A DNA stretch of 64,000 bases from Nocardioides alpinus (GTDB taxonomy: Bacteria; Actinomycetota; Actinomycetes; Propionibacteriales; Nocardioidaceae), in contig NZ_FOKC01000006.1 in NCBI RefSeq assembly GCF_900112035.1, positions 62,001-126,000 on the forward strand, read 5' to 3'. The translations under genes were made by a program, and so were the position numbers. Position 1 is the first letter of the stretch; every line of letters starts with the position of its first letter. The notes under the pieces were generated by a model, which saw only the letters and a program-made list of their open reading frames with translations, was not told where the DNA came from and ran no database searches. Below, piece by piece: positions 25,392-33,411 of this stretch.

Positions 25392-25480
25392 GGTTCCTCC
25401 TGGACGCCGTGCACGGCGGGCCTGTGTGGGCTGTGACACGGCCCGTGGATTGTGGAGCCTAGCGACGTAGAGTCGACCGT

Positions 25481-25771
25481 ATGGCCCAGCCCGACGCCGT
25501 TCGCATCACCACCGCGCGCAGCAGCGCGGCGGACGACATGAAGTTGCGCAAGCGACGCTACGCGTGGTCGATGTCGATCCGCCTCGTCTGCTTCCTCGCC
25601 GCCGTGATCGTCGGGTCCGGGGTCTTCATGTGGCTCCTGATCGCCGGCGCCGTCTTCCTCCCCCTCTTCGCTGTCGTGCTGGCCAACGCCACCGACCAGC
25701 GAAACGACGGATTCACGCTTCCGGGTGGGGTTGGCGCCCATGAACTGACGGCCAGGGACGACGAACACTGA
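25481..25771 (+). CDS. DUF3099 family small membrane protein
   Basis: 96 residues. An N-terminal cytosolic segment (VRITTARSSAADDMKLRKRRYAWSM) matches the actinobacterial DUF3099 pattern. Two transmembrane helices follow (IRLVCFLAAVIVG and WLLIAGAVFLPLFAVVLA) and then a short polar tail. Function unknown. TAGAGT at 25468-25473 lies 7 bases before the ATG, so it is probably leaderless. It is transcribed away from dodecin and towards the 6C-like RNA. Confidence 0.75.
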   Translation: MAQPDAVRITTARSSAADDMKLRKRRYAWSMSIRLVCFLAAVIVGSGVFMWLLIAGAVFLPLFAVVLANATDQRNDGFTLPGGVGAHELTARDDEH

Positions 25772-25804
25772 GGAAAATTTGTTGACGCGCGGCGCGCCGG
25801 AGGT

Positions 25805-25833
25805 TTGGTTTTCACGAACCTGCATGCCATGAT
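25805..25833 (+). promoter_or_regulatory. Putative promoter of the 6C-like small RNA
   Basis: TTGGTT (25805-25810) and CATGAT (25828-25833) are separated by 17 bases and would start transcription near 25840, just before the first C-rich hairpin. The match to consensus is moderate. Confidence 0.4.
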
Positions 25834-25839
25834 CGCTCA

Positions 25840-25920
25840 CGCGAGCGCAGCATCCCCCGTCTGCGAATCGCAATCGAGGTGCCGGACAGCTTCCCCCCGT
25901 GGCTGTCCGGCACCTCTCAT
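25840..25920 (+). ncRNA. Probable actinobacterial 6C small RNA
   Basis: Two stem-loops with C-rich loops define the 6C RNA. The first is CGCAG (25846-25850) paired with CTGCG (25861-25865) around CATCCCCCGT. The second is a perfect 15-bp stem, 25876-25890 with 25902-25916, around TTCCCCCCGTG, which holds six consecutive C. A short T-containing tail follows. The second hairpin doubles as terminator. In other actinobacteria 6C RNA is a conserved trans-acting regulator whose C-rich loops bind G-rich ribosome-binding sites. The identification is from remembered motif structure, not a covariance search. Confidence 0.75.
25876..25920 (+). terminator. Terminator hairpin of the 6C-like RNA
   Basis: Fifteen perfect pairs (GAGGTGCCGGACAGC at 25876-25890 with its complement at 25902-25916) enclose an 11-base loop, followed by TCATTTC. 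It separates the DUF3099/sRNA unit from the small gene at 25954. Confidence 0.75.
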
Positions 25921-25953
25921 TTCAGCCCGACCACGACGTTGCGGGAGGCACCG

Positions 25954-26151
25954 ATGGACCCCGACCGCGCGATCTGCTCGGCCAAGGGCTGCCAGGCCGA
26001 CGCCGTGTGGGACCTGCAGTGGAACAACCCGAAGATCCACACGCCCGAGCGCCGCAAGAGCTGGCTGGCGTGCGAGGAGCACCGGGTCTCGCTCTCGGAC
26101 TTCCTCGGTGCGCGCGGGTTCCTGAAGGACGTCGTCGCGCACGAGGGCTGA
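25954..26151 (+). CDS. 65-residue zinc-finger-like small protein
   Basis: Family not named with confidence, but the pattern looks conserved. C8-x4-C13 and C40-x2-H43 form a plausible single zinc site, and the middle is aromatic (WDLQWNNPKIH). The ATG is fixed by GGGAGG at 25943-25948, five bases upstream. Unlike many neighbours it has a clear leader. That leader begins right after the 6C-like RNA terminator. The G-rich ribosome-binding site is complementary to the C-rich loops of that RNA, so it could be a local target. Some databases may label such proteins as acetone-carboxylase-like without support. Confidence 0.72.
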   Translation: MDPDRAICSAKGCQADAVWDLQWNNPKIHTPERRKSWLACEEHRVSLSDFLGARGFLKDVVAHEG

Positions 26152-26230
26152 GTCCCCCGCTCGCACCGGGCGGTGCCGCAACGGCGACCGCAGGCTCCAC
26201 CGACGCACCCACGACTGGTGCAGGTCGTCC

Positions 26231-26710
26231 TCAGTCGGCAGCGCGATGAGTGAGGTCGATCGGCTCCGGTGGAGCACCGTCACGCAACAGCGCGGTGAGC
26301 AGCTCACCCAGAGCTGGTGGATAGACGGTCTCGCGTGTCTGGCACAGCTCGTCGGCACGCCACCAGCGGAAGCCGACCACGCTGCGGGCCTCGTAGGCAC
26401 TCATGGCGGCGGGCGCCGGGTCGAAGTGCGGCACCGTGTGGACCAGCCAGTCCTCGTGGACCTCCACCGTGCGGCCGTCGTACCGGTAGGTGTGGTCGCG
26501 GGTCCACACGGGCACACCGGGCGACAACGCCGCGAGACCGGTCTCCTCGTGGGCCTCACGAGCGGCGGCCTCCTGCAACGACTCCCCCGGCTCGATGCCT
26601 CCTCCGACCGGATACCAGTGGGTGTCTCCCGATCGTGGGTCCCGGCCGTTGATGAGCAGCAGTCGATCCTCCTCATCGAGGAGGAGCAGCTTCACCGTCA
26701 TCCGAGGCAC
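26231..26710 (-). CDS. NUDIX hydrolase
   Basis: 159 residues. Pyrophosphohydrolase acting on a nucleoside diphosphate linked to another group. The full Nudix box is present (GGIEPGESLQEAAAREAHEE, then TGL) near residues 37-59. The substrate is unknown. The GTG start at 26710 lies 7 bases after TAGGCT (26718-26723 on the minus strand), so it is probably leaderless. It shares a 62 bp divergent region with the GNAT gene. Confidence 0.9.
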   Translation of the reverse strand: MPRMTVKLLLLDEEDRLLLINGRDPRSGDTHWYPVGGGIEPGESLQEAAAREAHEETGLAALSPGVPVWTRDHTYRYDGRTVEVHEDWLVHTVPHFDPAPAAMSAYEARSVVGFRWWRADELCQTRETVYPPALGELLTALLRDGAPPEPIDLTHRAAD

Positions 26711-26772
26711 GGGTGGGAGCCTAGGTCCTCGTGCACGCCAGAAGAGGACACGTCAGAAGAGGAGAGGAAGAC

Positions 26773-27273
26773 ATGGTCGGGAGCTCGGTCCCCGAGGACA
26801 GGGTGCGCGTCGAGGTGTGCCACACCGACGCGGCGCTCGCTGCGGCCAGCGACCTCGTCAACCACTATCGGCACCACTACGGCGAACGCCCCGACCAGGA
26901 CGACCGCACCTTCGGCTGGCTCACCGACATGGTCCGGTCCGGCATGCTCACTGTCTTCACCGCATCTGATGCCGCATCGGCGAACACCTCACCGATCGGC
27001 CTCGCCACCTGCCACGCAGTCCCCGCTTCGCTCGCCCTGGGACGGTTCTGGCAGGTGCGGGACCTCTACGTGCTCCCCACGCACCGACGCCTCGGAGCAG
27101 GAGCCGCCCTGGTCGGCGCGGCCCGAGATGCGGCACGTGCGGCAGGTGCCGTACGACTGTCGCTCGTGACGGAGCCGGACAACCAGGTCGCGCTCGCCCT
27201 CTACAAGCGCCTCGGCTTCAGGCCCGTCGACGGGATCGCGACGCTGAGCCTCGACCTCGGACCGGCGACCTAG
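26773..27273 (+). CDS. GNAT-family N-acetyltransferase
   Basis: 166 residues. Acetyl-CoA-dependent transferase: core motif LYVLPTHRRLGAGAALVGAA (the R/Q-x-x-G-x-G/A acetyl-CoA loop) and the later NQVALALYKRLGFRP. The acceptor is unknown. The ATG at 26773 follows GAGGAAG and is preferred to a GTG at 26731 that would add a basic, unlikely N terminus. Its 3' end overlaps the convergent moaA stop by 4 bp. Confidence 0.88.
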   Translation: MVGSSVPEDRVRVEVCHTDAALAAASDLVNHYRHHYGERPDQDDRTFGWLTDMVRSGMLTVFTASDAASANTSPIGLATCHAVPASLALGRFWQVRDLYVLPTHRRLGAGAALVGAARDAARAAGAVRLSLVTEPDNQVALALYKRLGFRPVDGIATLSLDLGPAT

Positions 27274-28259
27274 CCGCCGATGGCCGACATCGGCCGATCA
27301 GGCTGGAGGAACGTCACGTCGTCGATGCCGTGGCCGGCCCGCTTGCCGAGCATCGCGATGACCCAGCGCTCGGCGATCTCCTGGTCGGTGGCGCCGGAGC
27401 GCAACGCCGTACGGAGGTCGGACTCCTCGCGGGCGAAGAGGCAGTTGCGGACCTGGCCGTCGGCGGTGAGCCGCACGCGGTCGCAGTCGCCGCAGAAGGG
27501 ACGGGTGACCGAGGCGATGATACCGACGGTCGAGGGTCCCCCGTCGACGTCGAAGAGCTCGGCCGGGGCGCTGCCACGCGGCTCGCCGTGCGGGGTCAGG
27601 ACGAACTCGGCGGTGAGCTGCGCGTAGATCTCGTCGGCCGTCACCATCTCGGTGCGGCTCCAGTCGTGCTGGGCGTCGAGGGGCATCTGCTCGATGAAGC
27701 GGAGCTCGTAGCCGTGCTCGACGGCCCACCGGAGCAGCTCGGCGGCCTGGTCGTCGTTGGTGCCGCGCAGGAGCACGGCGTTGAGCTTGATCGGGCCCAG
27801 CCCGGCCGCCTTGGCTGCCTCGAGGCCCTCCACGACGTCCTTGAGCCGGTCGCGGCGGGTGATCGTGTGGAAGGTCTCCGCGCGCACGGTGTCGATGCTG
27901 GCGTTGATCCGGTCGAGACCGGCGTCGGCCAGCGCCTGGGCGGTGCGGGTCAGGCCCAGCGCGTTGGTGGTCAGCGAGGTCTCCACGCCGAGCGCGTGCG
28001 TACGCCCCACGATGTCGACCAGCCCGCGGCGCAGGAGTGGCTCACCACCGGTGAAGCGCACCTCCCGCACGCCGAGCTTCTCGACTCCGATCGTGATCAG
28101 CCTCACGACCTCGTCGTCGGTGAGCGTCTGATCCGTCGGCAGCCAGTCCAGGCCCTCGGCAGGCATGCAGTAGTTGCAGCGGAGGTTGCACCGGTCGGTG
28201 AGCGAGACCCGGAGGTCAGTCGCCACGCGGCCGAAGCGGTCAGCCAGAGGTGTCGTCAC
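27270..28259 (-). CDS. moaA: GTP 3',8-cyclase (molybdenum cofactor biosynthesis)
   Basis: 329 residues. Radical-SAM enzyme for the first step of molybdopterin synthesis. The N-terminal cluster motif is CNLRCNYCMP near residue 24, followed by REVRFTGGEPLLR. The second [4Fe-4S] site is PFCGDCDRVRLTADGQVRNC near residues 255-275. The C terminus ends in GG, which is essential in MoaA. No other moa gene is nearby, so the pathway is dispersed. Confidence 0.95.
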   Translation of the reverse strand: MTTPLADRFGRVATDLRVSLTDRCNLRCNYCMPAEGLDWLPTDQTLTDDEVVRLITIGVEKLGVREVRFTGGEPLLRRGLVDIVGRTHALGVETSLTTNALGLTRTAQALADAGLDRINASIDTVRAETFHTITRRDRLKDVVEGLEAAKAAGLGPIKLNAVLLRGTNDDQAAELLRWAVEHGYELRFIEQMPLDAQHDWSRTEMVTADEIYAQLTAEFVLTPHGEPRGSAPAELFDVDGGPSTVGIIASVTRPFCGDCDRVRLTADGQVRNCLFAREESDLRTALRSGATDQEIAERWVIAMLGKRAGHGIDDVTFLQPDRPMSAIGG

Positions 28260-28319
28260 CTGCAGGAGTCTATCGAGGTACCCCTCAGCGGCTCAGGACG
28301 TCCCGGATAACCTCGGCGC

Positions 28320-29138
28320 GTGCACAAGCTGCGGTTCCTGGTCTCGCGCCGCTGGATCGTCTTCGCACTGGTCGTCGTGGGCCTGGCCTGGGTCGCCTGG
28401 CGTCTCGGCGAGTGGCAGTTCCACCGCCTCGAGGACCGCAAGGAGCAGAACGCGATCATCGAGCGCAACGAGGAGGCCGGCGCCGACCCCGTGGCGGACG
28501 TGATGGCGCCCGGCGAGCCCGTCGCGGAGACCGAGGAGTGGCGCATCGTCGAGGCCACCGGGACGTACGCGGTGGAGGACACGGTCATCGTCCGCTACCG
28601 CACGCGCGACGGTGCGGCAGGCGTCGACGTGGTCGTGCCGCTGGAGCTGGCCGACGGCTCGAGCGTCCTCGTCGACCGAGGGTGGTTCGGCACGGACAAC
28701 CGGGGCGCCACGTCCGAGGACGTGCCCGACCCGCCGGCCGGCGAGGTCACGGTGACCGGTTGGGTGCGCGCCGACGCCGACGGTGACAGCACCGCGGTCA
28801 CCGACCAGTCCACCCGCGCCGTCAACAGCGAGCAGATCGGCGAGGCGCTGGGCCGCGAGGTCGCGGGCGGCTGGATCGACCTCCGGTCGGAGTCCCCCGA
28901 GCCCGAGACACCCCTGCTGCCGGTGGAGCTGCCCGAGCTCAACAACGGTCCGCACTTCTTCTACGGCCTGCAGTGGTGGTTCTTCGGTGCGCTGGCGATC
29001 TTCGGGTTCTTCTACCTGATGTACGACGAGTGGCGCGGCGGCCGCGGACCGTGGGGCACGACCCGCGGCGAGGCGGGGCGCTCGGAGCGCGCGAGGAAGA
29101 CCACCGTCGACAAGGCGCACCACGCCCGTCAGGAATGA
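28320..29138 (+). CDS. SURF1-family cytochrome oxidase assembly protein
   Basis: 272 residues. Two transmembrane helices, one N-terminal (WIVFALVVVGLAWVAWRLG) and one C-terminal (WWFFGALAIFGFFYLM), bracket an extracytoplasmic domain with SURF1 motifs GEWQFHRLEDRK, VLVDRGWF and GLQWWFFG. SURF1 helps insert heme a into cytochrome c oxidase, in line with ctaA and ctaB in the same window. The GTG start lies 6 bases after TAACCT (28308-28313), so it is leaderless. The positively charged tail is cytosolic. Confidence 0.92.
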   Translation: MHKLRFLVSRRWIVFALVVVGLAWVAWRLGEWQFHRLEDRKEQNAIIERNEEAGADPVADVMAPGEPVAETEEWRIVEATGTYAVEDTVIVRYRTRDGAAGVDVVVPLELADGSSVLVDRGWFGTDNRGATSEDVPDPPAGEVTVTGWVRADADGDSTAVTDQSTRAVNSEQIGEALGREVAGGWIDLRSESPEPETPLLPVELPELNNGPHFFYGLQWWFFGALAIFGFFYLMYDEWRGGRGPWGTTRGEAGRSERARKTTVDKAHHARQE

Positions 29139-29150
29139 CGCGGCGGAGGC

Positions 29151-31040
29151 TCAGCCGGGGACCGGAGCGGTGGGCACCTCACGGAACTGGGTCGCGTGCA
29201 GGGTGGCGTAGAGCCCGCCCGCCGCGAGGAGGTCGGCGTGGGTGCCCTGCTGGACGACCCGGCCGTCGTCGAGGACGAGGATCAGGTCGGCGTCGCGGAC
29301 CGTGGACAGCCTGTGCGCGATGACGAGCGACGTACGTCCCTCGAGCGCCGCGTCGAGCGCCTGCTGGACGGCCGCCTCGGACTCGCTGTCGAGATGGGCC
29401 GTCGCCTCGTCGAGCACGACGATCGAGGGCGCCTTGAGCAGCAGCCGCGCGATCGCGAGGCGCTGGCGCTCGCCTCCACTGAGCCGGTAGCCCCGGTCCC
29501 CCACGACCGTGTCGAGGCCGTCGGGGAGCGAGCGGACCAGGTGGGCGATCTGTGCGGCCTCCAGCGAGGCCCAGACGTCGGTGTCGTCGGCCCCGGGGCG
29601 GGCGTAGAGCAGGTTGGCGCGGATCGTGTCGTGGAACATGTGCGCGTCCTGGGTGACGTAGCCGACGACGTCCTCCAGCGACTGGAGCGTGACGTCGCGC
29701 ACGTCGTGCCCGTCGACGCGGACGGTGCCGGACTCGACGTCGTAGAGCCGGGCGACGAGGTGCGTGATCGTGGTCTTGCCGGCGCCCGACGGACCGACGA
29801 GCGCGACCATCTGGCCCGGCTGGGCGGTGAAGGTGACCTCGTGGAGCACCTGCCCGGAGTCGCGTGACTCGGTGCGGGCGACCGTCTCGAGCGACGCGAG
29901 CGAGATCTGGTCGGCGCGGGGGTAGGTGAAGGCGACGTGGTCGAACTCGAGCTTCGACGCCGTGCTGGGCAGCGCGACAGCGTCGGGCTTCTCCTGGATC
30001 AAGGAGGGCAGGTCGAGCACCTCGAAGACCCGGTCGAAGCTCACGAGCGCGGTCATCACGTCGATGCGGACGTTGGAGAGCCCCTGGAGGGGGCCGAGCA
30101 GCCGGGTGAGCAGCACACCGAGCGCGACGATCGTGCCCACGGACAGGTCGCCACGGATCGCGAGGTAGCCGCCGATGCCGTAGACCAGCGCGGTGGCCAG
30201 CGACGGCACGAGCGTCATCGCGGCGAAGAAGATGCGGGTCAGCAGGGAGATCCGGATGCCGAGGTCGCGGACCACGGCGGCCTTCTCGGCGTAGGCGATG
30301 TCCTCGGCCTCGCGGCGACCGAAGAGCTTGAGCAGCATCGCGCCGCCGACGTTGAACCGCTCCGTCATCGCGTTGCCGAGGTCGGCGTTGCCGTCCATCT
30401 GGGCGCGGGAGAGGTCGGCGAGCCTGGCGCCCACGAGCTTCGAGGCGATCAGCAGGATCGGGAAGAGCGCCAGGCACAGCACCGTCACCGGCCAGCTGAG
30501 GAAGAGCATCGTCACGCCGACCACTACGGCCGCGATGATGTTGGACACCGTGCCCTGCAGGGTGGAGGTGAAGGCGCGTTGGGCGCCGATGACGTCGTTG
30601 TTGAGCCGGCTGACGAGCGCGCCGGTCTGCGTGCGGGTGAAGAAGGCGAGCGACTGCCGCTGGACGTGGGCGAAGACCTGCGTGCGGAGGTCGTAGATCA
30701 GTCCCTCACCGATCCGGCTGGACAGCCACCCGGTGACGAGCCCGAAGGCGGCATCCACGATCGCGACGAGGGCCACCAGCAGCGCCAGCCAGACCACGAG
30801 CGTCGTGTCGCCCGAGCTGACGCCGTCGTCGATGATCGTCTTGAGCAGCAGCGGCGGCGCGACGACGAGCGCGGCGTCCACGACGGTGACGGCGAGGAAC
30901 GCCGTGATCAGCCTGCGGTGCGGTCGCGCGAACTCCAGGACCCGGCGCAGGGTCTTGCGCTCGATCTTGTTGTCGACCACGCTCCGGTCGCTGCGCAGGT
31001 GCCGCCACGGCGGTCCGCCGGCTCCGGGACCCATCGACAT
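29151..31040 (-). CDS. ABC transporter, fused permease and ATP-binding domains (multidrug/lipid exporter type)
   Basis: 629 residues. The six-helix exporter domain (about 40-340) includes ITAFLAVTVVDAALVVAPPL and TGALVSRLNNDVIGAQRAF. The ATPase domain (about 370-620) has Walker A GPSGAGKTT, signature LSGGERQRLAIAR, Walker B IVVLDEATAHLD and H-loop VIAHRLSTV. The shape is MsbA/LmrA-like, working as a homodimer or with a distant partner. The ATG at 31040 is chosen for AGGAG five bases upstream; longer readings run into the divergent sigma-factor region. A polar linker at 340-370 precedes the ATPase. Confidence 0.92.
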   Translation of the reverse strand: MSMGPGAGGPPWRHLRSDRSVVDNKIERKTLRRVLEFARPHRRLITAFLAVTVVDAALVVAPPLLLKTIIDDGVSSGDTTLVVWLALLVALVAIVDAAFGLVTGWLSSRIGEGLIYDLRTQVFAHVQRQSLAFFTRTQTGALVSRLNNDVIGAQRAFTSTLQGTVSNIIAAVVVGVTMLFLSWPVTVLCLALFPILLIASKLVGARLADLSRAQMDGNADLGNAMTERFNVGGAMLLKLFGRREAEDIAYAEKAAVVRDLGIRISLLTRIFFAAMTLVPSLATALVYGIGGYLAIRGDLSVGTIVALGVLLTRLLGPLQGLSNVRIDVMTALVSFDRVFEVLDLPSLIQEKPDAVALPSTASKLEFDHVAFTYPRADQISLASLETVARTESRDSGQVLHEVTFTAQPGQMVALVGPSGAGKTTITHLVARLYDVESGTVRVDGHDVRDVTLQSLEDVVGYVTQDAHMFHDTIRANLLYARPGADDTDVWASLEAAQIAHLVRSLPDGLDTVVGDRGYRLSGGERQRLAIARLLLKAPSIVVLDEATAHLDSESEAAVQQALDAALEGRTSLVIAHRLSTVRDADLILVLDDGRVVQQGTHADLLAAGGLYATLHATQFREVPTAPVPG

Positions 31041-31190
31041 GCATGCTCCTTCTGTTGTCATCCATCGAACCACCAGCCACCGACGATTGTTCCTCGGTGG
31101 CACACGCCCGGGCCCGGGAGGAGAATTGCCGGTCCCTCCGAGTGGAGGTCGGGCGGCTCTCGGGACTGTGTCAGGTCGGGAGGTGTGGCG

Positions 31191-31679
31191 ATGCGCGACG
31201 AAGGCGACTTCGAGGCGCTGTTCGCGCACGAGTTCCCCCGGGTCGCCCGGGTCGTCCACCACGTCGTCGGCGACCGGGCCCGCGCCGAGGAGATCACCCA
31301 GGACGCCTTCGTGGAGCTGTTGCGACACTGGCGGACCGTCGTCGCCTACGACCGTCCCGACCTGTGGCTGCGCCGCGTGGCCATCCGCAAGGCGCAGCGC
31401 GAGCGTCGCCGCGGCTGGCGGGGTCGTGAGCTCGAGGCACTCGCTGCACCACCCGAGGTGGTGGGACCACCGCCGACGCCGGCACCCGAGGTCCTCGAGG
31501 CCGTACGCCGGCTCGCCCCGGGACAGCGCGCGGTCGTCGTGCTCTTCTACCTCGAGGACCGACCCATGACCGAGATCGCCGAGATCCTCGGCATCCGGGA
31601 GTCGACCGGCTGGAGCCAGCTCCACACTGCGCGCAAGCACCTGGCGCAGGCCCTGCGTTCGGAGGTGTCCGATGCCTGA
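31191..31679 (+). CDS. ECF sigma factor, SigE-like family
   Basis: 162 residues. Region 2 is FEALFAHEFPRVARVVHHVV with GDRARAEEITQDAFVELLRHW. Region 4 is VRRLAPGQRAVVVLFYLEDR then MTEIAEILGIRESTGWSQLHTARKHL, the helix-turn-helix that reads the -35 element. The ATG at 31191 has GGGAGG at spacing 7. The 3' end overlaps the next gene by 8 bp, typical of a sigma/anti-sigma pair. It is divergent from the ABC exporter, which could be one of its targets. Confidence 0.9.
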   Translation: MRDEGDFEALFAHEFPRVARVVHHVVGDRARAEEITQDAFVELLRHWRTVVAYDRPDLWLRRVAIRKAQRERRRGWRGRELEALAAPPEVVGPPPTPAPEVLEAVRRLAPGQRAVVVLFYLEDRPMTEIAEILGIRESTGWSQLHTARKHLAQALRSEVSDA

Positions 31680-32325
31680 CGTCGACGACCTGTTGCGCGA
31701 CGCCTTCCGCCCCGACGACGACCCCTGGGCGGTCGAGACCCGCGCCGCGCTCGGAGCCGTGGTCCGCCGTCATCGACGTCGGACCATGACCCGACGCGGT
31801 CTGGCGGCCGGAACGCTGGTGGCGACCGCCGCTGCGGTGATGGCGCTCGTCGTGCAGGACGCCACCGGCCCCCGCGGCGTCGAGCCGGCCGCGCCGTCCC
31901 CGATGCCCTCGGCATCGACGACGCCGATCGAGGGCCGGTGGACCTCGGGTCCCTTGGGTACGTCCGATGTACGGGCCGCCGCGCGCGCCGCCGACGCTCC
32001 GGGTGCCGCCGCGACCATGCTGACCGACCTCCCGCGCGCGCCCTTCCGGGTGGTCGCCGTGATCCGGGGCACCGGCCTGACGACGTACGTCGAGGGGCGG
32101 GGAGGGCGACGTGAGCTCCTCGACGAGGAGTCCGTCGCCGTCGAGGGCGACCTCCTCATCCTCCGCCCCCGCACCCTCTCGGCGGAGACCGTGCACGCCT
32201 GGTCGGTCGTCGGCGACGAGCTCACGCTGGACTTCCGCTCCACCACCGAGGGCGAGAACGACATCGGCGTGCCGGGCGAGGCGTGGCAGCGCCTGCTCTA
32301 CGACACGGTGCCGTTCACCCGCTGA
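31672..32325 (+). CDS. Single-pass membrane protein, probable anti-sigma partner
   Basis: 217 residues. A cytosolic N-terminal segment (VDDLLRDAFRPDDDPW...AVVRRHRRRTMTRR) is followed by a transmembrane helix at about 42-61 (GLAAGTLVATAAAVMALVV), then a low-complexity Pro/Ser linker and an external domain. No recognised zinc-binding HxxxCxxC is present, so assignment as anti-sigma factor rests on the 8 bp overlap with the sigma gene and on topology. It could instead be a sensor lipoprotein-like partner. Confidence 0.65.
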   Translation: MPDVDDLLRDAFRPDDDPWAVETRAALGAVVRRHRRRTMTRRGLAAGTLVATAAAVMALVVQDATGPRGVEPAAPSPMPSASTTPIEGRWTSGPLGTSDVRAAARAADAPGAAATMLTDLPRAPFRVVAVIRGTGLTTYVEGRGGRRELLDEESVAVEGDLLILRPRTLSAETVHAWSVVGDELTLDFRSTTEGENDIGVPGEAWQRLLYDTVPFTR

Positions 32326-32337
32326 CGTCCGGCCGCG

Positions 32338-33351
32338 TCAGGCGCCGGGCTCGACCCGCGGGTGCCGGCCGACGATGGTCGAGGCGCCGAGCTCCTCGAC
32401 CGCCGAGCCGTCCGCCGACACCGTGAGGAGCACCCCCTCCTCGAACGCCCCGGGCAGCTTGCCGCTGAAGACGATGCGAGTGCTGTCGGCGCGCCAGGTC
32501 GGCTCCACGGCGTAGCCGCCCGCGTCCGCCAGGGTCGTCACCTGCCGTGGCTCGCCGCCGGCGGCCGGGATGACGAAGAGGTCCGGGTTCCCGGCGTCCG
32601 GCTGGGCCAGGGCGGAGTAGACGATCGTGGTGCCGTCGGGACTCCAGTCGGCGGTCGCGGCGAAGAGGTCCGGCTCGGTCAGCGCCGGCCCGGCCCTGCG
32701 CGCCTCCCGGTCCGCGATCCGCAGGGACACGCCGTCGACCTCGGCCTCCACCCCGGGGCCGGCCTTGTGCACGCTCTCGAAGACGATCCGTGAGCCGTCC
32801 GGCGACCAGCGGGCGCCGGCGGTGAAGGTGCGCACGCGCGGCGCGAGGATGACCGACACCTCCCCCGTCGCGACGTCCACCTCCTCCAACGATCCGTGCC
32901 CGGTGCGGCCGCGCGCGACCGTACGGCTGTAGACGATGCTCGCCCCGTCGGGCGACCAGGACGGGTCGTCGAGGTAGCGGCAGGCACCGGCGCAGTCGAG
33001 GAGGAGGTGGGGCGCGCTGCCGTCGGCGCCCGAGACCCACAGGTCGTCGCGCGTGCCGTCGTTGACGGCGAAGACGATCTGCGACCCGTCGGGTGACCAG
33101 TCCGGGTTCATCTGGTGCCCGCCCGGCAGGTCCGCGAGCGGATAGCTGGTCTCGGACCCGTCGAGGTCACCGACCGCGATGAGGATGTGGTCCGGACCGT
33201 CGGCCTGGAAGAGCACGCGCGGCTGCGGGGACGCAGCAGCAGGGTCGGCCCGGTCGACCTCCGGCGACGAGCAGCCGGCCAGGGCGATGACCGCTGCCGC
33301 GGTCGTCAGTGCGTACGTGCGCCCGGTCGACGGGCAGGAGAAGGGAGTCAT
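32338..33351 (-). CDS. PD40/TolB-like beta-propeller lipoprotein
   Basis: 337 residues. A signal peptide ends in lipobox IALAGC (Cys near residue 27), so it is a lipid-anchored surface protein. The body has five WD-like PD40 repeats, recognisable by repeated WSPDGSxIVF or a close variant (for example NPDWSPDGSQIVFAV and ARWSPDGSRIVFES). It probably forms a beta-propeller binding an unknown ligand or protein. The ATG at 33351 gives a proper signal peptide; a GTG at 33360 adds only three residues. Confidence 0.88.
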   Translation of the reverse strand: MTPFSCPSTGRTYALTTAAAVIALAGCSSPEVDRADPAAASPQPRVLFQADGPDHILIAVGDLDGSETSYPLADLPGGHQMNPDWSPDGSQIVFAVNDGTRDDLWVSGADGSAPHLLLDCAGACRYLDDPSWSPDGASIVYSRTVARGRTGHGSLEEVDVATGEVSVILAPRVRTFTAGARWSPDGSRIVFESVHKAGPGVEAEVDGVSLRIADREARRAGPALTEPDLFAATADWSPDGTTIVYSALAQPDAGNPDLFVIPAAGGEPRQVTTLADAGGYAVEPTWRADSTRIVFSGKLPGAFEEGVLLTVSADGSAVEELGASTIVGRHPRVEPGA

Positions 33352-33411
33352 ACCCGTCAACAGTCACGGACCTGCCCCCGCGTCCACTCCCTCTGGACCG
33401 GTCCAGACGGC

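Noticed and set aside
31065..31093. ECF-type promoter (GGAAC) before the ABC exporter on the minus strand
   Set aside because: GGAAC at 31089-31093 is present but no convincing -10 follows at the right distance.
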